DNA from: JAJFKX01 sp965230265
GTDB lineage: Bacteria > Pseudomonadota > Gammaproteobacteria > Xanthomonadales > Wenzhouxiangellaceae
DNA length: 64,000 nt
Direction: 5' to 3'
Assembly (NCBI GenBank): GCA_965230265.1
Contig: OZ245999.1
Location: 3,162,001-3,226,000 of the forward strand
The notes beneath the pieces are model-generated. The model made no database searches and was not told where the DNA came from. It saw only the letters and a program-made list of their open reading frames with translations. The stretch's first letter is position 1. Each line of letters starts with the position of its first letter. Below are positions 1 to 10,665 of this stretch, one piece after another. Both the position numbers and the translations under genes were made by a program.

Positions 1-3000
1 TCAAAGCCTGCACTGTGGGTGCGCAACACACGATTTAATGAATCCATGGCTTGGTGCACCACCGGTGCGCCATCGGTGATCACGCTCATGCAGTAGGCCA
101 TACCGTCCGGCGAGCTCATGCCCGGACAGCTGCTACTGTAACGGGTGCTGCTGCGCGGTGCATAGTGCTGAGTGATCAGAGTTTCATCAATATTCTCGTC
201 TTGTGGGTACCAGGTTTCAATTTCCCGGCCAAAGGCATCGTAGGCCATGCGGGTGACCAGACCATTGGCGTCAATCACTTTGATCGGATTGCCTTCCCGA
301 GCGTCAATGGTGGTGTAGACGGTATGCTCCACCGCATTTTCCACTGAGCTTGGGAAATAACCTTCCCCATCATAGGTGGTGGTGGTTTTCCGGTCGGGCT
401 GCGTACTGTCACTGGCCGCCAGATCGCTGGCCGTGATGGTAATATCCACAGGATTACCATAAGGGCTTTGCGGGTAATTGTAGTTGGTCTGCGTACGTTG
501 CCAGGCCAAATTGGCGTTATTGAATGTGGCACAGTCAGCATCACTTTGATCACCTTCGGTAATCAGCTGGCAATCAGGCTTGCGCAGGTCAGTGTCATAA
601 CTCATCAATTGGGTGGTAGTCCTGACCGGTGGTGCAACTGCGGTATTGGCCATGCTGTCAGCATAACTGACAATGGTCGATGTGGTCACACTGCTGTCCA
701 TCCGATTCAACCACCAGCTGGCATTGTCCTGCACGGTGTAGTCGTTCACCGTATGTTGTTGGTGCGTCATATCGGTGAATAAATCCAGGTCGATGTTATC
801 GGTCGTCAACACCGTCGATTCGATCAGGTTGCCATAGGCATCAAAGTCGTAAGTGCCTGTGGTTCGGCTAAACGCCACCGAACCAGCAATACCAGGTTCA
901 TATTGCTCACTTTCGGTGTAGCTACTGACAGGGTGATAGATACCCGGCTGCTCACTGGTGGTATGAGTCACCTCAGCCAGCGCCGCTGATATCCCTTGAC
1001 CAGGCGTATGCGCATCATCGATATTGCATAAGGCCACAGTGGCATTTTCTGGCATAGTGCTTTCGATACGACAGCCCCAGTCAGTAAGGCTGTAAGACAA
1101 CATTGGCTCAGTATCCGGCAGTGCAAAACCACCACCAGTGGCACGGTCTTGAAGTGGGTCATAGGCAACGCTGCTCAGTTGGCTATAGGTCGCTTCCAGA
1201 CGCCCGGCCAGTGGGAATATTTGATGGAATACCGAGACACTGCGCAGATTGTTGTCGGCCTCATGTGCCGGATTGAATGGATCGCTGACCACTTGTTCAC
1301 TGACAATCTTGCGGAAGCCCTGGAAACCACGGCCCTGGTTATTGTAGACCGCCTCCTCATAACCAAAGTAGGTGCTGTTGTTCAGGCGTGTACCGGCATC
1401 CAGCAAGCCATTGTTTTGATGGAACTCACTGACCACATACATGCTGGAGGAGAAGTAAAAATATTCACCCACACCATTGTCGACATAGCCATCACCAGAG
1501 GTACGATCAGGCACCACATACAAGGGCAGGTTTGGTACATCCGGGCGGTCAGGGTTCGCCGATAACGGAGCATAACCCCAGGCCGATTGATGGTTAAAGC
1601 CATCGGTCACAAGGGTCATTAAGTCCAGGGTCTGATCACGCGGGGCAATATTGCGGGTAATGTAGTAGCCGCGGAACTCGCCGGATGTCATACCGGGGGC
1701 ATAGGCTGTGGTGGCTGCATCATCAATCAACCCATTGTCTGTTAAGGCACTGTTGCCGGTTGCCACTGGTGCAGTTGTCCAGCAACGGGTACCTTCCAAA
1801 CCAATCACGGTAAAGTTATCCGGGTCTTCCTCAATACAGCCAAACACGGTCAGCAGGTCGGTAATTCCATCACCAAAGCCGTCGTCAGCCATACTGCGTG
1901 CGGTGGCAATAATACCGGTAACATCGCTATCGATCAGGTTGCTGACCACAGTGTTGCCAGTTAGGCTGGCCTGGTCAAACTCCAGCACACCCATTTGATA
2001 AGTGGAAGGATCCAGATGCCCGTAGCCCACTTGCTGAATCTCACCATAAAGCAGTGTGCCGCTGTTAAAGTCCGGGTCCACTTCGGTACCGGCACTAATC
2101 CCGATCGGGTAGACACTGTCATCCCCATTCATATTGACCGGACAATACTCGCCACGCTCAATCGGTGTAGTTCCCATAGGATCAGATTTATGGAAGATCA
2201 TGACACAGGCTGCCCGTTCCAGTGCCCGCGGTATCATCAGCTCTGAGCGGCCATCATTATTCCAGTCAACCACTTTGATCATGTTGCCGTAGTTGGGTGA
2301 TACCAGAATCGATGAGGTACTTGTATCTAAAGTTTCCATCGAATTGACAATATTGCCAGGCAAGTCCAGCGCCATCGGTGCCGAGAAGATTGGTTCAACC
2401 GAATCAGTAGCACCACCCAAATTGATCTGCACATACCAGCAGCCATCAGCCGCATGTGGGTTAGTGGAGCCACACAGGTTTTGGTTAGCCGCTCTGGAGA
2501 CATTATTGGGAATAAACAGATAATCCTGTAAGCCATCGCCATTGATATCCAGTGGCAGCTGATAGGTCAGACGTGGATCACTGTGCAAGCCCAAATGACT
2601 GCTCCCGCGTGAGTTGGGATCATTGGCATGAACCGTGTCTGCTGATAACTCGGCCAGGGCAAAGTCAATATTGTCCGCACTGTCGGTCTGATTCAGCAAT
2701 ACCCTGACAGGGGCTTCGCTGTAGCCCAACGGCTCGATCACATCCAGCACAACATCAGCACCAAAATGGTATTCGTAGAACAAATCAAGAATCTGGCTGC
2801 TGATGACAATATCCACCAGGCCATCGCCGTTGTAGTCACTTAAACTGGGGATGGCGCTGATTTCTCTGACAACCATCGGTCCTGTCTCGGAATCCACCAT
2901 CACACTGACCGGCCAGATATAAACCAGCCCGGCCACCGGATTGCTGCTGTTTTGTTGGTTGGTCGGGATCGCACCATCAGCCTCGGACAACACCTCAAAT

Positions 3001-6000
3001 TCCACCACCTCAGTCGCAGGATCATCAATATTGACCCACAGACGCAGACCTTCAGTGCCTATTACACTGCCTTCACTATTGGTCACCGACAGGCTAACCC
3101 GGTCCAGCACATCCAAAGCACCATCACCATTGATATCGCCGACCACCGACTGGAAAAACGGAGAACCCGTTACTGTTGATAAAGGTACCGGAATATTGGT
3201 CCGTCGGACCTCAAACAGGTCTTCTAAATCGTTGCTGTTAAAGATGTTATCCCGACGCAAGATAAAGCCCAGCACATACTCACCAGGGTTGGCTGTATCA
3301 GGTACGGCACCAACCAGATCCGTGATACCGTCTGAATCGAAATCAATACCGCCTATGGCATTGCGGCGCTGCTCCAGCAAGCGTTCCAGTTCCTGCTCCA
3401 CCGACAGAGCCACCTGGCTACGCATTTCCAGTTCCTGTGCCGGTGTGAGACTGCCTCGTTCATCTGCAGGTAGACGTGCCGCAATATCAATGCCGTCGGC
3501 ATATTGCTGAATCACTGGCTGGTACAAATCCAGCAAGTGCTGAGTGTCATCACCCAGCATGGGAATAAACTGTGATGGACTATTGGGCTGGTTGAATCCC
3601 AAATTGACACGCCAACGTTCCTGACCTTCTGCATCAATCGAAGCAATATAACGGCCATTTTGGTCACTGAAAGTCAATTCACGGCTGCCGTCACCATCTA
3701 GGTCAGGCACCTGCTGTAATTGGCCACCATTAATGCGCCCATTGACAAGGTCATAACCCAACGGGTCACCATTAACCAACATTTCATCAGCAACTCCGTC
3801 ATCATCTTGATCGGTGGTGATGGCCTGCCAGTCAAACATCGGCGCCTGATCGCCCCAGGCAAAACTGGTGGCTGGCAGACATACTTGACCACTGGTGCCT
3901 TGACGTGCACATTCGGTCACGCTGGTCAGCAGGCTGCGACCGGTAGCCGCACTGCCGCCGGGTTGATAGCCCACACGGTATTCGCGAATCCAGTTGCTAC
4001 CAACATTGTTCTTATCAACAAAGGTGCGGATAAACGCCAGTCGTTGCGTCTGCTCGCTGCGATAGCCATTCAGATAGGAGACACTTTCGTCACCACTGCG
4101 GCCCTGATAATCAAATTCAACCAGACGGTTACCGGCGCCGCTGTTAAAGCCGGTATAGGCAATGCTAGCCAGCAACTGCTCGCCATCGCCATGGTTTTGG
4201 TACTGGTATTGGACATTGTTGCCCGCTGGATCCTGTTCCTGGGTTAACAACCAGCTATTGGTCACACAGGTACTGCCCGATGGTCTTACTTCGGCATTGC
4301 TGCCGCCACCATAATCACGGGTGATATTGTCTTTGCCTTGTACCTGGAAGGTGCTGCCGCAACCACTAATGGCCGCATTAGAACCACTGAGTGTGACCCG
4401 TACAAAGCTGTCAACCTCAGTGCGGTAAACCGAACCGGCAGACCAGTAATTATCAGGCAAACCGCCTTCAACCTTGATCAAACGCTGACCATCCAGACAC
4501 AACCGGTCAGTGTCATCATAGATAACACCTTTGGTAAAGCCATCCTGCGCAATGGTGGAGGGACAGCGGCTAATCGCGCTGCCGGCCGATAACGACCAGC
4601 CCATACCCAGCGTGCCGTTACCGGCCCGGCTGTTGTAGTTCAAACTGACCGATGGCTGCATGCCCTGACGGCCTGGCGGGATATTAATGGGAACCGAATA
4701 AGTGGCTGCACCACCGCTAACACCCGCTTCGCCCGCCAATACACCAATACTTTCCTGATGTGGCACGGCATTGTGATCGTGCACAGTTTGTCCAATTTGC
4801 AATGGTGTATCAGCCACCGGCGCCACACCCAAGTTGTCATTGGCGGTATTGCCTTCACCAATCACGGTCAAAGTGGTCGATGCGGCAATGTTGTTGGACT
4901 CAGCGGTGGGCACACCATTGGCATCCACCCGGTTTTTGAGCACAAAGCGGTAATTGCCCGGTGTGCTCAAGGCACAGGGGTAATTGACCACTGCAAAATC
5001 AATCGTCAACGGTGCGCCTGCACCACAACTGTTGCCATCCAGCAGCATTTCCTGATCTATCTGGCCATCGGAATTGGTATCAAGCTGGTAATAGGCTGCG
5101 ATTGACGGGGTACCATCACCCAGAAAATCCGCATCACTGAACCAGGTCAAACTGATATTACAAACCCCATCAACAATATTGCAGTCCGTCGGTGGGCTGG
5201 TATCGTCACCGATGGCATAGCGGATATTGTGGAAGCTGGCCTGACGCCGGATCGCTTCGGTATCGAAGTTGTCGTTAAATGAACGAATCGTCGCACCATT
5301 CTCATCAACAATGGTGAACCCCAGACTGCCGCTAACATCAAATGCAGCGGGACCGATAATATCGTCGATATGTGCCGCCTTGTCCCGGGTAACGCTATTG
5401 CTGGTTGCCCGCACAGAAACCAGATCATCCGGATTCGCTGGCGGGGTGGCCAGCGCCGGCAAACCAAAGCGGGCAGTACTAAATCTAAATTGAGCACCCT
5501 GTAAGCGCGGACGATCATCCAGGTCATTGGCTGTAAATGGATTATCACAGGTTGGCGTGGCAAAAATACCCTCAGTAATCTCGGTCTGGGTCAGACGACA
5601 ATCGAGCACTCCGTTGGCCCAGAATGGTAAGCCAGCCGTGTCAAAGCCCAATACAATCAAACCTTCCAGATAACCATAGTTCCAGGAAACCAACCGGGTT
5701 TTGTCCTGATTGACGGTGGGCAGACCAAAGCGGAAGCTGCCGTTGTGATAGTCGGTGGGGTTGCTGACGGAAGGTTGCGGTATGGTCGCCGTATCGTTGG
5801 TAATCTCACCTAGCTGATAGGATTGATAACCATCCGTCTGCAGTTGTCCATCCAGGTGGACATCCAAGGCAATGTCCACGACATTATTGTCATCAGGATC
5901 AAAACACACCTGCATATCCCCAGCATGCATATCGGGCGCGCCAGCGGTGGCACTGGGGAAATACAAACCACCATTGAAGACCAGCTCACCATCAGAGCCA

Positions 6001-9000
6001 CAGGGAGCATTGTCCACTTCTTCCTGTTTTAACTCGGCATACAGCCAAACCGATTGATAGCTATCGGCTGCTCCATTGACACCTTCACGTAACTGATAGG
6101 TCTGCCAGTAGGCAAACAGATCATAGGTATCACCGTAATCTTCATGGACTTCGTCATAACGAAGGTCTGATGCCCAGTAAAATGTCCAGCCCTGACGCGG
6201 CAGTTGCTGACTGGTCCAGATACCTGGACGCAAATTTCCGGGACCGCCCACATTGCGGGTTTGTTCAGGCGGTGCTGATGGGCATTGTGCCGCATTACCC
6301 GCATCGGTGACGCCAGCATTGATATAACCCACTCCCTGCAGGCAGCTGCCACCGGCATCACAGGCATCGATTCGCCAAAAAGCCCGGCTCACCTCCCCGC
6401 CCGTCGCGGTATTGGTGCTGACAACACTGGCACCCGTGGTTGGGTCAGTAATATCACTGTGCAGGGCAGAAAATGGCGGTGTAGGTATCACACCAACAAC
6501 CGGTTCCAGATGATAGGAGTGCGGCGTATCAAAAGCCCCGTTGTCATCCGAATACTGCCATTGAAGTTGAACAGCACTGCCACCCAAATCGGTCCAGCAC
6601 AAACTGTCGTTGATCTCGTTAAAACCTAATGGCGGCGTTAAGTCGTTAACGGCGATGTTGTTGTTCGGATCGTTGGAACAGCGATCCTGACCATCGCGAT
6701 TGCGCTGGCAGGCCTGAACCGTGAAGTTGTAATTGCCGCCTTCAATGCGTTTGAACTCGAAGGCTGTCACCTCGCCAGGCGATTGACCTGAGATGTCTTT
6801 GTAATACACCGTTAAGCCGCCCGGCCCCTGCTCGGTAATCTGGTAATAATCCACCGTCGTTAGCCCTTCACCGTCAGCGGCATTGCCCAGATTCTGCAAA
6901 GAAAAACTCCCCTCGTTACCATCGGTCGCGGCGGACCCAAGTACCGGTGCCACCAAGTCGGAACCAAATTCAGGAGGTTGATTCACACGGATATAAACCG
7001 GGCTAGCACAGGTATCCTGGGCAGGGGAATTATCATGACAGGCACTGACCGCAATATTTAAACCGTGAGCGTTGATATTCATAGGCGCCAGAGGATTGGT
7101 CCCCCATTGGGTCTGATGAATAGCACCTGCCGCTATTTCAAATGAACCACCCAACTGGGGAGTGATCAGAAAATGATCGGGCCGGTTGCCCTCAAAATAA
7201 TTTTCCGGATACGACCAGGTAATATAAAAGTCACCGGCAATCGGGTCAGTCCACACCACTTGCGCATTAATTGGTGCAATCAGCGGATAACCGCTGACCT
7301 GCCAGTCACTCCAGTTATCCGGTTCACATTGAGCAACCCCGTTATCAACCAGACAACGCTGAATACGAAACTCATAAGCCAGCTCAAACTGCGTATCGGC
7401 AATCACCGAGTGGCCCGTGGCGCCATATTGGTAGGTGGGTGGGATAATGCCATCATCACTATTGGGGTCGTGAATACCGGCAAGGCGTTTTTGTACCCGG
7501 TATTCAAAATCACGAAAGTCCCGTTCCAGATACAATGCATCCCAGCTTGCCAGGTGATGAGGTTGTTCGGTACTGCGATCGACTACAAAACCATCGACTT
7601 GGCCAGCATCACATTCAGCGGCAAAAAGGTCACTGTAGGGCAGCTCGAGGTTGGGGCAAATCGTGCCGCCACCGGGTGCCTGACCCAGATCACCATAACC
7701 CATCCAATAGCGGAAGCTTTCCGAGTCCTTGCAAGCCAGTTCATTGGAGCCACTGACATTAAAAGTGTAGGGCCTGGCTGCTGGAAACGGGTCGGGCTGG
7801 CTGTATTCCCAGTTGTTCAAACTGGTCATATTGGAAAGGTTTAAATCCAGGCAGACCACCGGCAAGTCAGCCGGTAAATCGGTAAAATCACTGCCTGACA
7901 GATTCAGTGCTGATAAGGTCAAACCGCTGATATCCGTGCTTAGGGTCTTTTTACCAAACCCACCGCCAACACCACCGTTATCACTCAGATCAATACTGTT
8001 TAAACCAGTGAATACGCCGGGGCAATTTGACGGCTCTTTGAAAGCCTCAAAACGATTGTTTGATGCATCCAGACTCGATGGAGTGAGGTGACGGAGTATT
8101 GTCAAATCAGCATCATTAAGTTCATTATTGCTGATATCCAAAAAGCTCACCGGTATGGGAGTACCCAAACACATGAAGGAACCTGCGCCCAGATCATTAT
8201 TGGCCAGCGAATAACTCACCAAACTATTGATGTTCGTGTGCAAAGCAGGCAATGACGTTAAACTCAAACCACCCAAACTCAAATGTTGCAACGCATCCAG
8301 GCCACTTAAACCACTCAACTGCACCGTGGTGTTATCGGTCAGGTCCAGTTCGTTCAAATCACTCGGCCCGTTTGGGTCTGCTGATAAAGGCGTTATATCA
8401 ACCACCGCATTGCCCCGCAGCTTCAAGCTGCGCAAACCAATGAAGTTATCCATTTGAGCAATCGAGGTAATCACGCCGTGGTAAGGGTTGGTATCAGGAT
8501 CGCTGCAATCCAAGAAATCGATTTCTTGCAGCAGTGTGGTCTCGGTATAGTCAAAATGGCCTTGTACAGTTCCGCCATTGGGAAGTGTGCGAATACCAAA
8601 ATGTGTTCGCTCCAGAATACACAGAGCTAGAGCATCATTGGTTCCATTCAATACACCATTCTGATCAAGAAAAACGTCACCAACTGAGTCGGTCGGGCTT
8701 AACGGAGCCGGGCTACCGCCACCCCAGGGGCCTTTGCCACCACCAGTACTTAAACCACCACGGGTGGTCGGACCATTGTTTTTTTCTGTACTGCCCGCCA
8801 GTGCAGAACCTGATGCTGGACCACTGGAAGGGGCACCCGATGCCGCTTCGGTTTGCTCGACCTCCACATACACCGGCCGCACATGCACCGTGTACACGCC
8901 TGGATCACGGCGGCGGAAACGAATGCGTCGGGGTAAGCGCTCAGTGCCATCGGCTCGCAGTTCTTTGGTGATCTGATGATGCTCAAACACCCCGTCATCA

Positions 9001-9428
9001 CGGGTTAAAAATACCTCGTAGCTGTCCAGCTCATACAGGTCGCGAATCTCACGCGGCAGCCGTACCGGTCGGCGCCATCTGACCTTGAAGCTCGGACGGA
9101 TACGCCCTTCACGGGTAATGATTTCCACATCGCGTACCGGTGGAAACTGTAGGTCTTCACCATCGGTCGGTGGACTGCAGTCGCTGCAGGTGCCTGCATC
9201 CAGCATCACCCCATCGGCATCCGGTAAAGGTTGAGATAACAACCACTCTCTAAAAGCGGTTTCTAGTGCCGCCATGTCCAGATGGCCGTGCTCGGCAATC
9301 ACATCAGCAATAATCTGATTCTGGATTTCTAAGGGAATTTGATCTTCGGGGAGAAATTGCGCAACAGCGATGTTGCAAAAAAACAGTAAAGCGCAGGAAA
9401 TAACAGCAGCACGAGCCAGACAGAACAT
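1..9428 (-). CDS. Giant secreted LRR-SpvB-FG-GAP-RHS protein (3' part outside window)
   Basis: One uninterrupted frame runs from ATG at 9428 to the left edge, giving 3142 visible residues with no stop. Residues 1-23 are a signal peptide ending AVA|Q. A Gly-rich linker lies near 220-243. Residues about 315-540 are leucine-rich repeats (for example SLKLRGN and FLDISNNEL). Fibronectin-like stretches follow. From about 1563 there is an SpvB/TcaC-type domain (GGAATYSVPINIPPGRQG, LGMGWSLSAG). FG-GAP/VCBS calcium-type repeats follow at about 1908, 2096, 2196, 2291, 2386 and 2514 (DINGDG, DYNGDG, DWNNDG). The first RHS/YD repeat is near 3060 (YDAFGREIETWYP). Proteins with SpvB plus RHS are known as toxin-complex TcB/TcC-like or polymorphic toxins, in which RHS forms a shell around a C-terminal toxin. 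That C-terminus is beyond the edge, so toxicity is inference. The gene follows hemF after 280 nt with only a weak ribosome site (AAAGG). Confidence 0.88.
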   Translation of the reverse strand, partial: MFCLARAAVISCALLFFCNIAVAQFLPEDQIPLEIQNQIIADVIAEHGHLDMAALETAFREWLLSQPLPDADGVMLDAGTCSDCSPPTDGEDLQFPPVRDVEIITREGRIRPSFKVRWRRPVRLPREIRDLYELDSYEVFLTRDDGVFEHHQITKELRADGTERLPRRIRFRRRDPGVYTVHVRPVYVEVEQTEAASGAPSSGPASGSALAGSTEKNNGPTTRGGLSTGGGKGPWGGGSPAPLSPTDSVGDVFLDQNGVLNGTNDALALCILERTHFGIRTLPNGGTVQGHFDYTETTLLQEIDFLDCSDPDTNPYHGVITSIAQMDNFIGLRSLKLRGNAVVDITPLSADPNGPSDLNELDLTDNTTVQLSGLSGLDALQHLSLGGLSLTSLPALHTNINSLVSYSLANNDLGAGSFMCLGTPIPVSFLDISNNELNDADLTILRHLTPSSLDASNNRFEAFKEPSNCPGVFTGLNSIDLSDNGGVGGGFGKKTLSTDISGLTLSALNLSGSDFTDLPADLPVVCLDLNLSNMTSLNNWEYSQPDPFPAARPYTFNVSGSNELACKDSESFRYWMGYGDLGQAPGGGTICPNLELPYSDLFAAECDAGQVDGFVVDRSTEQPHHLASWDALYLERDFRDFEYRVQKRLAGIHDPNSDDGIIPPTYQYGATGHSVIADTQFELAYEFRIQRCLVDNGVAQCEPDNWSDWQVSGYPLIAPINAQVVWTDPIAGDFYITWSYPENYFEGNRPDHFLITPQLGGSFEIAAGAIHQTQWGTNPLAPMNINAHGLNIAVSACHDNSPAQDTCASPVYIRVNQPPEFGSDLVAPVLGSAATDGNEGSFSLQNLGNAADGEGLTTVDYYQITEQGPGGLTVYYKDISGQSPGEVTAFEFKRIEGGNYNFTVQACQRNRDGQDRCSNDPNNNIAVNDLTPPLGFNEINDSLCWTDLGGSAVQLQWQYSDDNGAFDTPHSYHLEPVVGVIPTPPFSALHSDITDPTTGASVVSTNTATGGEVSRAFWRIDACDAGGSCLQGVGYINAGVTDAGNAAQCPSAPPEQTRNVGGPGNLRPGIWTSQQLPRQGWTFYWASDLRYDEVHEDYGDTYDLFAYWQTYQLREGVNGAADSYQSVWLYAELKQEEVDNAPCGSDGELVFNGGLYFPSATAGAPDMHAGDMQVCFDPDDNNVVDIALDVHLDGQLQTDGYQSYQLGEITNDTATIPQPSVSNPTDYHNGSFRFGLPTVNQDKTRLVSWNYGYLEGLIVLGFDTAGLPFWANGVLDCRLTQTEITEGIFATPTCDNPFTANDLDDRPRLQGAQFRFSTARFGLPALATPPANPDDLVSVRATSNSVTRDKAAHIDDIIGPAAFDVSGSLGFTIVDENGATIRSFNDNFDTEAIRRQASFHNIRYAIGDDTSPPTDCNIVDGVCNISLTWFSDADFLGDGTPSIAAYYQLDTNSDGQIDQEMLLDGNSCGAGAPLTIDFAVVNYPCALSTPGNYRFVLKNRVDANGVPTAESNNIAASTTLTVIGEGNTANDNLGVAPVADTPLQIGQTVHDHNAVPHQESIGVLAGEAGVSGGAATYSVPINIPPGRQGMQPSVSLNYNSRAGNGTLGMGWSLSAGSAISRCPSTIAQDGFTKGVIYDDTDRLCLDGQRLIKVEGGLPDNYWSAGSVYRTEVDSFVRVTLSGSNAAISGCGSTFQVQGKDNITRDYGGGSNAEVRPSGSTCVTNSWLLTQEQDPAGNNVQYQYQNHGDGEQLLASIAYTGFNSGAGNRLVEFDYQGRSGDESVSYLNGYRSEQTQRLAFIRTFVDKNNVGSNWIREYRVGYQPGGSAATGRSLLTSVTECARQGTSGQVCLPATSFAWGDQAPMFDWQAITTDQDDDGVADEMLVNGDPLGYDLVNGRINGGQLQQVPDLDGDGSRELTFSDQNGRYIASIDAEGQERWRVNLGFNQPNSPSQFIPMLGDDTQHLLDLYQPVIQQYADGIDIAARLPADERGSLTPAQELEMRSQVALSVEQELERLLEQRRNAIGGIDFDSDGITDLVGAVPDTANPGEYVLGFILRRDNIFNSNDLEDLFEVRRTNIPVPLSTVTGSPFFQSVVGDINGDGALDVLDRVSLSVTNSEGSVIGTEGLRLWVNIDDPATEVVEFEVLSEADGAIPTNQQNSSNPVAGLVYIWPVSVMVDSETGPMVVREISAIPSLSDYNGDGLVDIVISSQILDLFYEYHFGADVVLDVIEPLGYSEAPVRVLLNQTDSADNIDFALAELSADTVHANDPNSRGSSHLGLHSDPRLTYQLPLDINGDGLQDYLFIPNNVSRAANQNLCGSTNPHAADGCWYVQINLGGATDSVEPIFSAPMALDLPGNIVNSMETLDTSTSSILVSPNYGNMIKVVDWNNDGRSELMIPRALERAACVMIFHKSDPMGTTPIERGEYCPVNMNGDDSVYPIGISAGTEVDPDFNSGTLLYGEIQQVGYGHLDPSTYQMGVLEFDQASLTGNTVVSNLIDSDVTGIIATARSMADDGFGDGITDLLTVFGCIEEDPDNFTVIGLEGTRCWTTAPVATGNSALTDNGLIDDAATTAYAPGMTSGEFRGYYITRNIAPRDQTLDLMTLVTDGFNHQSAWGYAPLSANPDRPDVPNLPLYVVPDRTSGDGYVDNGVGEYFYFSSSMYVVSEFHQNNGLLDAGTRLNNSTYFGYEEAVYNNQGRGFQGFRKIVSEQVVSDPFNPAHEADNNLRSVSVFHQIFPLAGRLEATYSQLSSVAYDPLQDRATGGGFALPDTEPMLSYSLTDWGCRIESTMPENATVALCNIDDAHTPGQGISAALAEVTHTTSEQPGIYHPVSSYTESEQYEPGIAGSVAFSRTTGTYDFDAYGNLIESTVLTTDNIDLDLFTDMTHQQHTVNDYTVQDNASWWLNRMDSSVTTSTIVSYADSMANTAVAPPVRTTTQLMSYDTDLRKPDCQLITEGDQSDADCATFNNANLAWQRTQTNYNYPQSPYGNPVDITITASDLAASDSTQPDRKTTTTYDGEGYFPSSVENAVEHTVYTTIDAREGNPIKVIDANGLVTRMAYDAFGREIETWYPQDENIDETLITQHYAPRSSTRYSSSCPGMSSPDGMAYCMSVITDGAPVVHQAMDSLNRVLRTHSAGF

Positions 9429-9708
9429 AAATCAATAAACCTTTTGATGGGCTATCGCTGTTTATCCCTACACAACGCTCAGCCAATACCTTTAAAAAAA
9501 CATGCCCGCACACTCCTGTCGCAGGCAATCTGACTCTTTATTGACTTTGTTGTTGTTGGAACGCGAGGTTCTTAAGTGTCGGCGTAGATTAAACGATAGT
9601 TGTACCAGTCAATGCAATAGGCAATCACACACCGAGTCGATTTCTTACAAAGTTTCGGGGGATTTTCTTACAAGATCAATATTTCATGCCGGGTTTCTGA
9701 TGGGTCGT

Positions 9709-10665
9709 TCAAATCTGATCTGTAGATAACCAGTCTCGCGGCTGCAGGCAACGATATAACCCCGCTTCGTCACTATCGGGTTGGGGTTGCCAGTTGTATT
9801 TCCAGATCACTTTGGGTGGCATGGACATCAGAATCGATTCGGTACGCCCATCAGATTGCAAACCAAATAAGGTTCCACGGTCGTAGAGTAAATTAAATTC
9901 CACATAGCGGCCGCGACGATACAATTGAAATGCTTTTTGCTGCTCGGTATAAATCTGGTCTTTTCTGCGCTCGATAATGGGCAGATAAGCGTCTAAGTAA
10001 CTGTTGCCGACAGCTTGTAGAAAGTCGAAACACTTGTTGAAAGACCAATGATTAAGATCATCAAAAAACAAACCGCCCACACCGCGGGTTTCTTTTCTGT
10101 GCTTTAAATAAAAATAGCGATCGCAGTAATCTTTATATTCAGCATAAACATCATCGCCAAATGCATCGCAAGCCTGTTTAGCGGTTTGGTGCCAGTGCTG
10201 AATATCTTCCAGAACAGGATAAAACGGGGTCAGATCATAACCACCGCCAAACCACCAGACCGGTTGCTGGTTGTCTGCTTCTGCCACAAACAGACGAACA
10301 TTCATGTGGCTGGTAGGTACCATCGGATTTTGCGGATGGATCACCAGTGATACCCCCATGGCCTGAAAGCTGCGGCCGGCCAGTTCCGGCCGTGCCGTGG
10401 TGGCTGGTTTGGGCAGTTCGGCACCGTGGATATGCGAAAAGGCCACGCCCGCCTGTTCAAAAACCTTTCCATCACGCATGACCCGGGTTAAGCCACCACC
10501 ACCCAGATCACGCTGCCAGGCATCATCCTGGAACAATGCTTCGCCATCGGCCTGTTCAAAGGCCGTACAAATCCGGCTTTGCAGATTTTGTAAATAGCTT
10601 TTGACAGCTTGAATATCGTCGGATGCTGGTGAGTCGTTTCGGATTTGTGAAGATGAATTGTTCAT
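9709..10665 (-). CDS. hemF: Oxygen-dependent coproporphyrinogen III oxidase
   Basis: This 318-residue protein performs the aerobic oxidative decarboxylation of coproporphyrinogen III to protoporphyrinogen IX in cytoplasmic heme synthesis. Family signatures are clear: NPMVPTSHMNVR, WWFGGGYDLTPFYP, CDRYFYLKHRKETRGVGG and NLLYDRGTLFGLQSDGR. Length is close to the usual 300 or so. The ATG at 10665 overlaps the tsaC stop by 4 nt (ATGA), so translation is probably coupled to tsaC. This is the usual position of hemF at the end of a topA-tsaC block. An oxygen-requiring enzyme suggests an aerobic lifestyle. Confidence 0.96.
   Translation of the reverse strand: MNNSSSQIRNDSPASDDIQAVKSYLQNLQSRICTAFEQADGEALFQDDAWQRDLGGGGLTRVMRDGKVFEQAGVAFSHIHGAELPKPATTARPELAGRSFQAMGVSLVIHPQNPMVPTSHMNVRLFVAEADNQQPVWWFGGGYDLTPFYPVLEDIQHWHQTAKQACDAFGDDVYAEYKDYCDRYFYLKHRKETRGVGGLFFDDLNHWSFNKCFDFLQAVGNSYLDAYLPIIERRKDQIYTEQQKAFQLYRRGRYVEFNLLYDRGTLFGLQSDGRTESILMSMPPKVIWKYNWQPQPDSDEAGLYRCLQPRDWLSTDQI

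Noticed and set aside
1..9428. Many shorter frames on both strands, suggesting the left 9.4 kb might be broken or non-coding
   Set aside because: One minus-strand frame is continuous from 9428 to 1 with coherent domains throughout; the shorter frames are shadows in other registers.
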